A stretch of 64,000 nt of DNA, from the NCBI RefSeq assembly GCF_021155775.2, contig NC_060233.1:17618537-17682536 (forward strand). The letters are read 5' to 3'. The notes under the pieces are model-generated. The model was given only the letters and a program-made list of their open reading frames with translations. It had not been told where the DNA came from and did no database searches. The position numbers were made by a program, and so were the translations under genes. The stretch's first letter is position 1, and each line of letters opens with the position of its first letter. Shown piece after piece: positions 51,605 to 63,500 of the stretch. Source of the stretch: Neodiprion pinetum (Eukaryota > Arthropoda > Insecta > Hymenoptera > Diprionidae).

Positions 51605-53044
51605 TTAAATGCCCCACCCTGTATACTGTTTTTCCACGTTCAGCGATAGTTTACTCAGAGCCAGCTGTATTGATATGTCATTGAAGTAATTATTCATTTT
51701 TCGTTCTGCAACTTCCCAAGAGTCATAAGTTAGGGTAACCGCAGGATCATCAGCATACGATAATATCGTATCTTCAGATGTATCAATTACAAGACGGTTT
51801 ACGTATAATATCAACAATAGTGGTCCTAGGATAGTTCCTTGCGGCACTCCCGTAGTTAAATTGAAATTCCTACTAATTTCAATTATTCGAACGTTTTATT
51901 GCCTGTTGTGTAGATAGTTCTTCAAAACTTTGTTTGCATTACCTCTAACTCCGTAACAATCTAATTTGTCCAATAAGACGTTATGGTTGACAGCGTCAAA
52001 GGCTTTAGCTAAATGAAGAAAATGATTTCTTGACCATGGTAAATTGTTGAGTGAATATTATTCTTGGATATGAAGGTCATAACAAAAACAATTTTTTTGT
52101 GTTAACGTTTCAGCCCGGATGGGGGCCCTCCTCGGAACAATTTATTTAAGAACATCTGTCACGAACAGAAAAACAAATTATGTAATACAGTTACTTATCA
52201 CAAAATTAATATGTAGAAAGCTTCTGTGATAAAAAAAGGGGATTGTGCTAGTATAATTAAGGGAAATTACCTGATGATGAACTGGCACTTTCAATTTACG
52301 AAGAAAAAATACAATGAGTAGAAGTAATAAATAAACATAAGCGTCTTCGAAAAACTCAACATGTTTATTTTGAAAAATGTTATTTTTATTAAAAAAACAC
52401 AACAACTGCGATGAGAAACTCCCAAGCATTCATCTTGATTGGTAAATTGAATAAAATCAAACAGACGACCATTTTTGAGACTGGCTCACTTTTGAACATG
52501 AGGATCGTCACGAGTGTAGTGGAAGGAGAACGACTTCAATCATTAGCAGAGCAAGCACAGAGTCAAAGGTTTAAATAGATGTAAGAAAATGATAGAAGGT
52601 AAAATCAAGAGCAAGCTCAGTCGATAATTAATAGTTATGTAGGATGTATCATAGAGGTGTAAATAGTACTCAGATGTTCAATATCTTATCTTCCGTTGAC
52701 AGAATTGGGGTGTGCAACAATATAGCACATTTCTAACAATAGCCTTTTGTAATACATTCGTTCTACATCTAAAATGCTGGCTTGAGAATAATTAAATGTG
52801 TGATTAGATAATATAGATTAGCTAAATCTAAGAAAGTTTTTACTATAGGTTTACTTGTATCGAGACTCTCATAGATTTTGTTGGTGATAAAACTCAGTGC
52901 ATCTTTAGTTCCTTTCTTTTTAATGAAACCAAATTGATTTGTGGCTAGAATTTTATTTTTGCAGATGAAGTCAAATACTATATTATATATTAGTTTTTCA
53001 AAGATTTCGGCTATATTAGATATCGGTCTATAGGTGGCAGGCAC
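51605..53044 (-). pseudogene. Jockey-like reverse transcriptase, split by an insertion
   Basis: 52820-53044 has ATYRPISNIAEIFEKLIYN, NQFGFIKKKGTKDALSFI and VKTFLDLA. The reading then resumes at about 52012 with LAKAFDAVNHNVLLDKLDCY and continues through GVPQGTILGPLLLILYVN and LSYADD to 51605. The catalytic box is present; the interruption and stops make it inactive. Confidence 0.75.
52003..52826. mobile_element. Insertion in the Jockey-like RT with a 10-bp target-site duplication
   Basis: TTAGCTAAAT occurs at both edges (near 52003 and 52816), where the interrupted RT needs it once. The insert of about 810 bp has no inverted ends. It contains AACGTTTCAGCCCGG…CTCCTCGGAAC (52105-52139), similar to a decayed hammerhead-ribozyme core on minus, as found in Penelope-like elements. 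No protein is recognised in it. Confidence 0.55.
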
Positions 53045-53826
53045 ATCCTTTTAACTAGATTTATATATAGGTACTTCAGCTGCTTTCAGGTCTTTGGACG
53101 AATTCAATTTTTCTTTACATATATACATTAAAAAGGTGCGCTTGTACACATGTGATATAATTATAAATTATTTTCATCGTCTTTGTATTAATTTGATCAA
53201 TTCCACCATTTTTTATTTTCACATTATTTATAATTTATTGTATTTCAAGAGTATTAATAGGTTTCAAAAATATTGTTTCTGGATTCATTTGCGGCATTTT
53301 CACTTCATTTTTATCTGGCGCTCGTATGTTCTTACTCAAATTAGCTCCTGTACAGCAAAAGTGTGTATTCATATAGTCTGCTATATCGCTAAACCGATCA
53401 ATTGTATTGTTGCTTTCATTTACTAAGTGGTTGATACCATTGCCCCCAGTAACTTTTTATCCAATATTAAAGTTAATAAAATACCATAGTCGTTTTCCAT
53501 TGTTGTTATTTTTTTCCATTGTTTCTTTATCATGCCTGAATTTGACATCCGTAATAATTTTATCTAATAGTTTGGTGTACTCCTATATTCAGCCTTTAGC
53601 CGTGAATTTTTAGGCAGTTTTTCCATCTGAGTTTCTCTTTCATTCGACATGAATTTATGATTGCTTTGGTAATCCATTCGGTTCTAGGTTTTTTTGTTCA
53701 TTTTCCTACTCGTAGGCTTATATTTAGAATTTTCTAAACAATCTCGTATTTCTTTAATCAGTGAATCGTCGGTCGCCTCGTTAGGATCCTGAATTGACTT
53801 AATGTATACCCAATCTCTTAGACTTG

Positions 53827-54663
53827 CTACATGATGCAATTTTTGTTAATTATAATAGTAAGTTGTATCTTTTTTTTTATTTTAGTTTGAGGTTTATTTA
53901 TCGAAATGAACACTGGATAATGATGTGTAATCGGAGTCATTAATCTAAAGGTTTTCGTGTGTATAGACTCTGATTTAATGAGTATATAGTCAATGCAGGT
54001 ACCCTCGTTATTATTGTCGGATATTCTAGTTGTATTCATAAAACCAGGCAAATAGTTTTTTCCAGTAGATTGTTTAGAAATTTTTGACTGATAACGTTAA
54101 ATTTAAATATGTTTATGTTGTAGTCACCTACTGTTAGGTGATTTTCACTATTTCTCTTATTATACATGCATATAGATGTATATAAGTTTTTAGGCTTGAG
54201 ACAAAGTCTAGACTATGAAGATCGTGAGATCTATACATAGCTGCCGTTTCTAAATTATTGTTATTATTTAATTTGATGCAAGAGTTAAGAATCTCAAGTT
54301 TGCCAAAATCTATTGTTTCAGTTATTTCAGTTACTTTATTATCTATCTTATATATACAACATCATCTGCTCTATTTATATTTCTATTGTTATAATAAATT
54401 TCATAACTAGGTATATCAAAATATTGATAGTGGTCAAGATTCCAAGTTTCCGCACATACTTTTATGTACGGCTTGATCATCAAACTCTCAATAAGAACTC
54501 TGAGTTTAGAGTGATTAGCATTTAAACTACGCCTGTCGACATATAAAATCCAAGTTTCTTTTATATTAACGCCTTCGTTGAGAGTTTTAAGGTCAGTATA
54601 AAAAACTTCCTCTTGGATCATCTGACTTTGCATTTTTTTAACCAGATCAATGTGTTGCTCCAT
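53827..54663 (-). pseudogene. Jockey-like endonuclease, broken
   Basis: 54343-54663 has RRSLNANHSKLRVLIESLMI, KVCAETWNLDHYQYF with the catalytic Glu and YEIYYNNRNINRADDVVYI. 53827-54051 has TRISDNNNEGTCIDYILIKS and TPITHHYPVFISI, the last boxes with Asp and His. The middle (54052-54342) is in broken frames. Confidence 0.7.
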
Positions 54664-55130
54664 TATGAAAGACTACGGGGGACTGAGAGGCCTTGTTGTT
54701 GTTGTTGTATTCTTGTTGTTGGCACTGAAGGGGGTTGATGTACCGACCGTTGCCTGTCTCGATTGCTTGCTTCCTTCCATATTGCTAGAACAAGTGAGAT
54801 TGGGTAATCCGTTAAGTCAATCACTTTTTTCGATTTATTTCTTAAAATTTCATATTTCGCCATATCATATGCAGTATGGTTTGTATTGTACTTAGTTTTA
54901 TACCTAATGTTACTAAATTCGCAGGTTGCACATTTTATGGCGTTGCTGTTCCAGCGTTTCTCTAGATGCTCACCTGAGCATTCGAGACATTTCGATTCAT
55001 TTTTACATTTTGAACCACTATCCCCAAATCTTCCACAGTTAAGGCACGGTTTGATATTTATTAAATCGTACACCTTGCAGCTTTGATATTCGACAAAGAT
55101 TCTATTATTATTATCGCACATGATTCTCTC
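54663..55130 (-). pseudogene. Jockey-like ORF1 zinc-knuckle region
   Basis: RIFVEYQSCKVYDLINIKPC, CLNCGRFGDSGSKC (His replaced by Asp), CLECSGEHLEKR, CATCEF and NTNHTAYDMAKYEIL are the successive knuckles of a Jockey-type ORF1, followed by a Gln-rich end. The upstream part is cut off at the (TA)n and the E3 insertion; a short matching ATG frame (METDTNSRNFNNFVDKC) lies beyond E3 near 60577. Confidence 0.65.
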
Positions 55131-55134
55131 GTTT

Positions 55135-55136
<2 letters not shown>

Positions 55137-55167
<31 letters not shown>
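55137..55167. repeat. (TA)n tract, left flank of E3
   Basis: A pure AT run of 31 bases ending at the E3 LTR start. The same repeat continues beyond E3 at 60487-60503. Confidence 0.9.
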
Positions 55168-55171
<4 letters not shown>

Positions 55172-55441
55172 GGGGTGAAGCCTCGGAAAGGCGGAGAGGA
55201 TGAAGGATTTCCAATGTGTGGATTGTTCATTATAGAAAGCGCGATGATCTCAACACGTCCGGTCAATTCGCTTGCTTTTCCGTGACTGTCGATTTCATCC
55301 AAGCGTTGTTATAAACAATTCATTTGTTTGCTCTATATTCAAAGCATGTTGAATAACGCTTGACGCTTGATACGGCGGACTCATTCAAAGTTCAAGTTTC
55401 CAATTCACTTGATGATGCATCCTCTTTATTCTTCTCCGACA
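55168..55441 (-). repeat. E3 3' LTR
   Basis: 274 bp. On minus it keeps an open ATG frame running through …SSPPFRGFTPT to its end, unlike the 5' copy, which has an extra base. AATAAA lies near the minus-strand start. Confidence 0.92.
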
Positions 55442-55965
55442 CGGCCATCCTGACAAATCACATGTCCCCATGTGAAGTGATCTGCAAGAAATTCAATTCT
55501 CCAGCAGTAAAAGTTCGTTTTAAATGAATTCAATCTTACTTTAATCATTTATATTGAACAGAAAACTTAAATTTCAGTTCCAATCCCACATTTATTGACA
55601 AAGCAATTAATTTCGATACATATGGATAATTTTAAAGACTAAATACATTTTTTACATTTCGTTCACTTCCCTTGAGTGACCAACATTTCTATCACGTCCC
55701 TTGAGTGACCAACATTTCTATCACTTCCCTTGAATGACAAATGTTCTTGACCACTTCCCTTGAGTGGTCAATGTCTAATCACTTCCCTTGAGTGATTTTT
55801 CTGACACAACTGTTACATGAAGCTGCCCACCGCACACTCACGGTTTCATTGAAGAAATTCCGATTTCGACCGAGCTACGGCTACAAACTTTCATGTAAAC
55901 AATTTTTCCAAAAGTAATCATGTATTTAGTTTACACTTCAAATATTTACACACTTAAATATTTCA
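55442..55965 (-). promoter_or_regulatory. E3 3' untranslated region with hairpin array
   Basis: Next to the LTR is a 7-bp stem TCACATG-TCCC-CATGTGA (55458-55475). At 55663-55795 there are five short repeats of the type TCACTTCCCTTGAGTGA, each an inverted repeat, spaced about 28 bp. E2 has the same two kinds of structure in the same place. Confidence 0.65.
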
Positions 55966-58488
55966 TTATTCAAAATTTTCTTTACACATTTCCAATTCTT
56001 CCGGAATGTTACCCTCTGGCATTTTTCGCATCCGGTCATGTGCGTATTTAAATGTACGATTGGAATTCAAAGCTTTCAAAAGATATCTGTTGCCCTCTAA
56101 CACTTCAATAATTTTATACGGGCCTTTGTATTTTGCATCTAATTTTGTTTGATTTCTCTCTTCATTCTTTAAAAGAACAAATTCGTTTAAAGAAAATTTG
56201 ATTACTTTTGCCTTTGTTCGGTCAAACCTTTCCTTCTCATATTCTGCATTTTTGTTAATATTCTCGATTGCAAGTGTTCTAATTTCAGATAAGTCCTCCA
56301 CATACTCCTCCTCAGAAATAAACATGAGCTCAAGAGGTCTGGCGACTTTTCCTATCATTAATTCGAGAGGACTAGATTTTGTGACTCGGTTGATCGTGCA
56401 ATTTAGTGCTAATTGTACATCAGGCAATGCATCCTGCCAAGACCGGTCGCCGGTTATTTCTACGGTAGTTAGCATGTTCTTTAGAGTGCTCATTACTCGC
56501 TCCACCTGACCATTTGCGCGCGAGCTTCCAGTTGCAATCAAGTGCAACTTAATATTGTGAGCCAAACAAAATTCTCTAAAATCACTATTCGCGAAACAAC
56601 GACCCTGGTCCGCAATTACGCGAGTGGGAGAGCCAAATAGAGAAATACCAGATTTCAATGCTTTAATGCTATTGCTAGTATCAATATGCAATGTATGACG
56701 AAGAAGAACAAATTTGGTGAAAGAATCAATTAAAACGAAAACGTACTCTTTCTTATCATTTTTACCACTTAATTTGCCAGTAGCGTCAATGTGAATGGTA
56801 TTCCAAGGAATTGCGACTTTAGGAATGGGATGCAATTCAGCCTGAATTTTTCCCGAATTTGTTTTGGAAATTTTACATGTCAAACAATTTTCAACGAATT
56901 TCCGAACATATCTTGACATTCCGTCAAACCAGAATGAATCATAAATTTTCTCAAGGGTCTTTTCCCATCCTAAATGTACCAATGCTTCATGGGTAGCGTT
57001 AATAACTGACCATCTGTACGCTCGTGGCAAAATAGGTAGAGATCGCGTTTTCCCGTGTCTTTGTATTTTACGAAAAAGAATTCCAGAGCGTAATTCGTAA
57101 GTTTTTGCTAATTCGTCATTCAACTTTTCTTCAGTTAAATTCTTAATTAATTTTGAAATTTCTTCAACACGTTGCTGTTCAGCAAAAAGCCATGTATTTG
57201 AGAGATTAGTTAAATTGACCTCTTTGTGCTCGGGTTTATTATAATTTTCTTTTATTGAATCTGGTAACGGATTTCTCGAAAAGAAGTCCGCATGACTCAT
57301 TTTCTTTCCATTTCGGTATACTACATCGAAATCGAAAGCTTGAAGAAAAGCCCACCATCTATGCACTCTCGGAGTAAGATCTTTTTTTTTTCTCGAAGAT
57401 TGCAGAGAGTTGCAATCTGTGACGACAAGAAATTTGCGTCCGTATAAAAAGTGTCGAAAATGTTTAACCGCGTTAACAACAGCAAGTGTTTCCAACTCGT
57501 ACGAATGATATTTCGATTCAGCTGGTGAAGTACGTTTACTAAAATAAGCAATCACGCGCAATATATTTTCTTTTTTTTGCATTAGAATTGCCCCATAGCC
57601 CATCGAACTTGCATCAGTATGTAATTCAGTAAGACAATTCGGGTCAAATATTGTCAGTACTGGCTCATTGGTAAGTACTGAAATTATTTGTGTTCTAATA
57701 TTCTCATGTAATTCTTTCCATTCAATGTTTCCTTTTGCTGCGGAAGTTAGCGCGTATAAAGGAGCCGCAATTTGAGAGAACCTTGGAATGAATTGACGGA
57801 AGTAAGATGCTAAACCAATGAATTGCCGTAATTGTGTTACCGTTTTAGGAGCGGGTAAAGATATTAAAGCTAAAATTTTCTTCTTATTTGGTCGGATTTC
57901 TCCGTTGCAAACTTCATAACCGAGATACTCTACTTTTTGTTTTAAGAAAGAGCATTTTTTGATGTTGAAAGTAAAGCCGATATCTATCAAAACTTTTAAT
58001 ACAAGCTTCAACCTCTCCAGGGCTTCGTCCTCATTGGATGCAACAATAAGAATATCATCCATGTAAATAATGACAACACTATTCGCCAATTCTCCCAAAG
58101 CCTTGTAAACGGCCCTCTGGAAAACAGATGGTGCATTTCGAAGCCCGAATGGCATGGACAGATATTCATACTGTCCATTGTGAGTAATGAAAGCTGTATA
58201 TTCGATTGAATTTTCATGGATAGGGATCTGATGGAATCCAGATGCCATATCTAAGCTAGAAAAGTATTTCACCCCATGTAACCTATTTACTTGGTCAGAA
58301 ATTAGTGGCAATGGGAATCTGTCAGGTACAGTATTATCGTTTAGTTCTCGATAATCTACACACATTCTGTCTGACCCGTCCTTTTTCTTCACGAGAAGGA
58401 TAGGGCTAGCGAATGGAGATGAGCTTGGGCGAATTACGTTTGCAGCAAGTAACTCTTTGATTTTATTTTGAACTATTTTTTTGTTCAT
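55966..58488 (-). pseudogene. pol: E3 pol: RT, RNase H, integrase
   Basis: 840 open codons: SSSPFASPILLVKKKDGSDR, CVDYREL, DMASGFHQIP, FGLRNAPSVFQ, YMDDILIV; RNase H LHTDASSMGYGAIL and DFFSRNPLP; integrase HIDATGKL, VIADQGRCF and GQVERVMSTLKN. All catalytic motifs are intact. It is cut off from the protease by two compensating indels in 58478-58506, which leave a short out-of-frame stretch with a TGA. Confidence 0.9.
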
Positions 58489-58494
58489 CGTGGC

Positions 58495-59262
58495 TCAATC
58501 TATATGGCGTCTATATACCGTCTTATTTGGATCTTTCAGGCGAATTTGCATTGGGTCCGTTTTAGCAGGTTGCTTTGGTGTACCGGTTATAAAATGCTCT
58601 CTAAATTCTTGTAAAATTGAGAGCAACCGTTCTTTTGACTCAAAAGAAATGTCAGTCTCAATTTTGTCAAAATTTACTTCGATTGATTCTCCAATTTTGC
58701 AAGCATCGACACGGATTTCACGCATTAATTTCAATTCGATAGAAGATAGAAGCACAGTCAAACCCTGACTCAAAATTTCACGACCAATCGAAATATCAAT
58801 CCTCAAATAATGACTTGGCAGAACATGAAAAAGAATTTCTAGGGCAATGTCGTCAATGTTTACTTTGGTAAGAATTTGCAAAGTACTATGGACACTTGTT
58901 TGTCCAATTCCAGTCATAGCGACGATATTATCAAGTCTTTTCCCGGAGAACCTTGACGACACTGATTCTTTTATTAAAGAACATTCGGCTCCAGAATCAA
59001 AATTAAATGAAAACTGCTCACCTGCATGCCTCAAAATGCCAGAAGGCGAATTCACTTCACAAATATCCACTCGTCGTTCGATATTGGATCCGTTGAAGCG
59101 TCCTGACGATGGCTTCTTATTCATTCCAGGACATTGCGAAGAATAATGCCCAGGTTCCTTGCACTTGAAACAGGTTATAGGCTTCCTCGTGTCACTGCTT
59201 GTAGATGCATCTCTCTGCCACACATTTGATGCTGCATTTTTCTCTTTTCTTTGATAGCACAC
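58495..59262 (-). pseudogene. E3 gag end and protease
   Basis: The second knuckle CFKCKEPGHYSSQC, then protease FNFDSGAECSLI and the RT linker (MQIRLKDPNKTVYRR). It stops at TGA 58495-58497, caused by the indel pair, not by a normal gene end. The first knuckle (CFSCGKIGHKSSVC) spans the upstream frame change. Confidence 0.8.
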
Positions 59263-59973
59263 AGACGATTTATGCCCGATCTTTCCACAGGAGAAACATT
59301 TCAGAAGGCTGGTAGACGATTTTTTCTTTAAATCTTTTTGCTTCGTTGTGACGTTGTTCAGTGTGAAGTTCCGAGTTTTTCCTCTTCAAGTAATATACCG
59401 CCTTCAATTCTTTTTGTAATTTATTCCGTGTCTCAATTTCTTCCGTGAAAGCAAGGCGTTGAAGTCGTGGTTCAAATTGAGAAATGTGACTGAGGACGAA
59501 GGACACAGCAATCTGTTCCATAGAGAGATTCTTCCATCGGTTCATCAACGAGGTTATCACAGTGGCTGAATAAGCGGCGATACATTCTCCTTCCTTTGGC
59601 CTTCCTTGATTGATATTCATTAAGAAAGCAGCGAGGGTTTCCGGACATTCAAATCGTAGAGAAAATATTTCTTTAAATTCATTCCAATTTATTCCGGCAA
59701 ATACGTTTTGGGTCAGCCAGAATAATGCCTCTCCTTTCATCGCACGGCTCAAAGCGTTCATGAGCGACGCTCCTTCTAACGGATGCTCCGACATACACAT
59801 GTCTGCCGTACGAATCCAAGCTCGAGTATCGCTCACTTTTTCTGGGTCAAAGTCAGGTAACTCGATTTTCGTCTGAGAAGGTTTCTTCATTGCCTCAATA
59901 ATCTGCATGAAATTATTTTGCTGCTGTTGCAAAAGCATTTGCCATTTTGCGTCGTCACGTCTCTCTTCTCGGT

Positions 59974-60203
59974 GAGAAGCAGATTCTGATCGGCGAGAAG
60001 CAGATTCTGGTCGGTGAGAAGCAGATTCTGATCGGCGAGAAGCAGATTCTGGTCGGTGAGAAGCAGATTCTGATCGGCGAGAAGCAGATTCTGGTCGGTG
60101 AGAAGCAGATTCTGATCGGCGAGAAGCAGATTCTGGTCGGTGAGAAGCAGATTCTGATCGGCGAGAAGCAGATTCTGGTCGGTGAGAAGCAGATTCTGAT
60201 CCC
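59974..60203 (-). repeat. Minisatellite inside E3 gag (11 x 21 bp)
   Basis: GAGAAGCAGATTCTGRTCGGY repeats 11 times without a break, in two alternating versions, so the larger unit is 42 bp (14 codons). The last unit merges into the primer site region (TTCTGATCCCACTTCTGA), from which the unit may have arisen. It stays in frame. Confidence 0.92.
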
Positions 60204-60211
60204 ACTTCTGA
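60198..60211 (-). promoter_or_regulatory. E3 primer binding site, inside gag frame
   Basis: TCAGAAGTGGGATC directly after the 5' LTR on minus, identical to E2; probably tRNA-Leu primed (from memory). Confidence 0.65.
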
Positions 60212-60486
60212 TGTCGGGGTGAAGCCTCGGAAAGGCGGAGAGGATGAAGGATTTTCCAATGTGTGGATTGTTCATTATAGAAAGCGCGATGATCTCAACA
60301 CGTCCGGTCAATTCGCTTGCTTTTCCGTGACTGTCGATTTCATCCAAGCGTTGTTATAAACAATTCATTTGTTTGTTCTATATTCAAAGCATGTTGAATA
60401 ACGCTTGACGCTTGATACGGCGGACTCATTCAAAGTTCAAGTTTCCAATTCACTTGATGATGCATCCTCTTTATTCTTCTCCGACA
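60212..60486 (-). repeat. E3 5' LTR (with frameshifting T insertion)
   Basis: 275 bp. The run GGATTTTCC here is GGATTTCC in the 3' LTR. That single base disconnects the LTR start codon from gag. Confidence 0.92.
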
Positions 60487-60503
60487 TATATATATATATA
60501 TAT
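60487..60503. repeat. (TA)n tract, right flank of E3
   Basis: Continuation of the (TA)n that E3 entered. Confidence 0.9.
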
Positions 60504-63500
60504 GTGTAGCACTTGGCATTTATCAACAAAATTATTGAAATTTCTGCTATTTGTATCAGTTTCCATCTTTTATATTATTAATTTTACATGTTACATTATG
60601 TATGTTTCTTAGTACGACGCATACTTCGCGCCTGTTTTACCTGCATGAAATGACACGATATCAGAGAGGTTGGACAAAATAATGCATTGTTTATCAAGGG
60701 CGCAAAGACCTATTTTGCGAGTGTGCAATTTGCGGCACGAGCCGAAGAGAAGTCCGTAGTGCACACGATTTTTCTCTTAACACTTGCTCTGCAGAAATGC
60801 CTGTTGTCAGAACGTGTGAGCGGGCACAAAACAGGACTTTGCGCTCAAATGCGGGAAAGTAGTCTCTTTCAACCGCGTTTAGCGAGAAGATCTGCTTTGT
60901 GCCCACTCAAAAGTTATGAAAAGTGACATTTTGCGAGCATCTATCGACAAACAAAAATATCATCTGCACCAGAGAAGGAAGGTTTTGCATCATCGGCAGA
61001 GCTTACCTCTTCCTTGGTGCACATTGTACTGTTCTCTCACTGGAGGCTAATTAAAAGTATACCACAACAGTAACATTTTCATTTCTCATAATGTTCCCCC
61101 ATGTTTCTACAGTATGTAGAGAAGTTTCTAGTAATTTCGTAGTGCGATAGACTACTGAATGTCACAGGGAAATCTGTTAAATGGAAGATGTTTCATTAAA
61201 CCTCGGACACTGCGTCGCGATGACACGACTTTATCAACTTTCATTCGATTTTCTAGTTGTACAAGAGTAGCCTATCAGTTCAGCTCTTACAATGCATAGT
61301 GAGAGGACATAGAAAAAAGGCAAGGTTCTTCAGCGCAAACGGATTGTGGAACTGAAGGTAGTTGAATTGGAAGAAAAAGACTGCTCTTTGAGTTACTTCA
61401 GACGAAAAATAGACTCCTGAAAAGCTAGTTTTTTTCGCCGCTACAGGTATATATGGTATTCTTTCACAGCTGGTTTGTCAGAGATGGCTGCAGCACCTGC
61501 CGTTTTGATAGTGCTTTCTTACGCTTCGTATATCTGGCTTAATACAGCACCGGCTTATAGTAGTCTCAGGAGAAGCTCAGTGCAACTTAAGCTCCTTACA
61601 AAGTGTTTTTGGGCAAACTTGAATTGAGAACCGCGAATGCTTTTCGCCAACTTCAATCCAGTGGTTTTTACTCTGACGAACTGATGCTGACAATTCACCA
61701 ATTGTGCAACAATGCGGATAACAAGACATTACATTGGTGTTTCTAATCGAACAATCTTAAATCAGTTAGCAGGTAAGTTGTATTATCCACTTGGAAATCA
61801 AATAGTACCAGAGTACACGTCATTTCGAAGTCGAGTACGGAGAATCACGGTGGGTCGACCCCAGTAACGCTTTCAGCTAATCGTGAAGGTATCATTCAGA
61901 TGCAGAAAATTTGAAAAACAAGAAACACTTTATCTTAATAATGTTGTAATCAAATCTAATAATGAAATCAACAGTCAAGAATAAATCCCAACTGCTATGT
62001 CAATAAAACAAAAACATTTTTTGAAGTCGTTACTGCTCCAGTGCACTATAAATGGGATGGTATTAACTGCTCTTTGTTGTTGTTGTTTGTTTGTTTGTTT
62101 GTTTTATTTTTTTTCGATGTCAAAACTTACAAATGAGTTCACATTTTTTTTTATCGCTTCTTATGCCGGCACACGTATTGTTTGTGCACTTTTATACTTG
62201 GAATCCGAGTCTCACAATCAGCGAACGTTCAGAATATAATACCATGCAATACAAACACTCCGCAACTTCGTTGTCACTAAGGATTTCATTTTCTATGAAC
62301 TCGGGTCTTTTCCTTCATTCTTTCTGATATTTACTTTGAGGCCTTACCCTTCTCCTGTCGCCATTCTCTCTTTGTTCTCGAGTAAGCAGCATGTTTCTGA
62401 CTTCGTCTATTCTGCTTCGAACGCATATTTTCTGAAAAATATCCTGTGACCGACGTGAACCATATCTTTTGTCAGTTGCATTATCCAAAAAGAGAGCTAA
62501 AAACGTACTAAATTCAGTGAAATAAATATTGGCTACAAGAATAAAAGGTTTCGTTTTTCTTGGCTCAGTCGAAAATTTTCGGAATATTGAAACAGGACCC
62601 AAAACTTCTGCATAAACTACAATAATAGCGTGCGACAACAACTGCAACCTGATTAAACAATTTTGAATATTGTAAAACTGAAATCTTGACTGTTTGACAA
62701 TCAGATGCAGCCAAATAGTCTTGGTAATTTGCTTTAGGGTAAGCTTCATTAATTTTTACTACATAATTTACAGCCAATTTTAAGAAGATCGTTAATGTTT
62801 CACTTATCCAAAACAGTCGATTCGTTGCAGTCAATTTTACCGCAGCTGTAGAAGAACCATTAGCTGTGCATTGTTTTTTCCTGCAGAGGCCATAAAATAT
62901 TTTGCCATCCCAATCGCACGATCCTCTTGTAATATCGAATAAGAACATTTTGACACAGCACACAGAGGGCAGAAATCGCACAGGGATTGACACAATGCAC
63001 ACGCAGGGAACTCTCGTCTTAGTTTAATTTTTAAATAAAATTAAAAATTAGACCTGAACGACCTTTCAGGCCTGACATGACCAAATAGCCTCTATAAAAG
63101 AGAACAAAAAAAAGAATGAGGAAATACTCGTTTAACGCTTAGAACGCGTGGCGTTCGAGCACAAACTGGAGAGAAGGCCCGCTGTAGAAAGATGCCAGTA
63201 ATAGAATCTTGCACGAAGTGCGTTGCAGGTGTCATAAAATGTTCATCTACTTTTTGAGGTTGGAAATTTTCTTCTCAATCAATATTACGGAAATAAGGTC
63301 TGGTGAGGTCCTGATGGGGAAATCTATTTAGGGCTCTATTTAGAAAGGCGTCGCAGTCCCGATCAAGGGCTGAACGATCTTTCCTGGATCAAAAACTATT
63401 TTCGAATCCTGATATTAAATTCATCTAGTCTGACACTACTGGCACTTCAGACGAGCTAGTTCAAGAATAATAAAAGAAGTTTGTCTTGTGTAACAGAGAC

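Larger units (their letters stand above)
51600..55136 (-). mobile_element. AT-rich Jockey-like non-LTR retrotransposon, interrupted by two insertions
   Basis: On minus: ORF1 zinc region (54663-55130), endonuclease (53827-54663), RT (53044 to 51605). A separate insertion splits RT (52003-52826), and E3 sits in ORF1 in the (TA)n at its upstream side. Very AT-rich, with many stops. Confidence 0.75.
59270..60259 (-). pseudogene. gag: E3 gag with Ser/Arg/His/Pro repeat, start lost
   Basis: The first 16 codons lie in the 5' LTR (…SSPPFRGFTPT), followed by the primer site read as SEVGS and a 14-residue repeat (SASHRPESASRRSE) about five times. Then comes a capsid-like part similar to E2 (WIRTADMCMSEHPLEGASLM, GEALFWLTQNVFAGINWNEF). 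One extra T in the 5' LTR puts the LTR ATG out of frame, so no ATG remains. A 1-nt indel in the A-rich run near 59318-59335 ends the frame just before the first zinc knuckle. Confidence 0.85.
55168..60486 (-). mobile_element. E3: E2-related LTR retrotransposon, recent but frame-broken
   Basis: LTRs 55168-55441 and 60212-60486 differ by one inserted T and one substitution that I can see. Both flanks are TATA within (TA)n, fitting a 4-bp target duplication. It shares with E2 the TGTCGG/CCGACA ends, primer site, gag-pol plan and 3' hairpins, but carries several indels. Confidence 0.92.

Noticed and set aside
55111..55302. Minus frames with IYIYIY runs
   Set aside because: They are translations of the (TA)n tract joined to E3 LTR or Jockey-like ORF1 codons, not real protein ends.
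59974..60203. CRISPR-like regular repeats
   Set aside because: The units are head to tail without unique spacers, inside a eukaryotic gag gene; it is a minisatellite.
59947..60222. Repetitive + strand open frame with GEKQILI/VGEKQIL units
   Set aside because: It is the antisense of the E3 gag minisatellite; a 21-bp repeat without stops is open in several frames.
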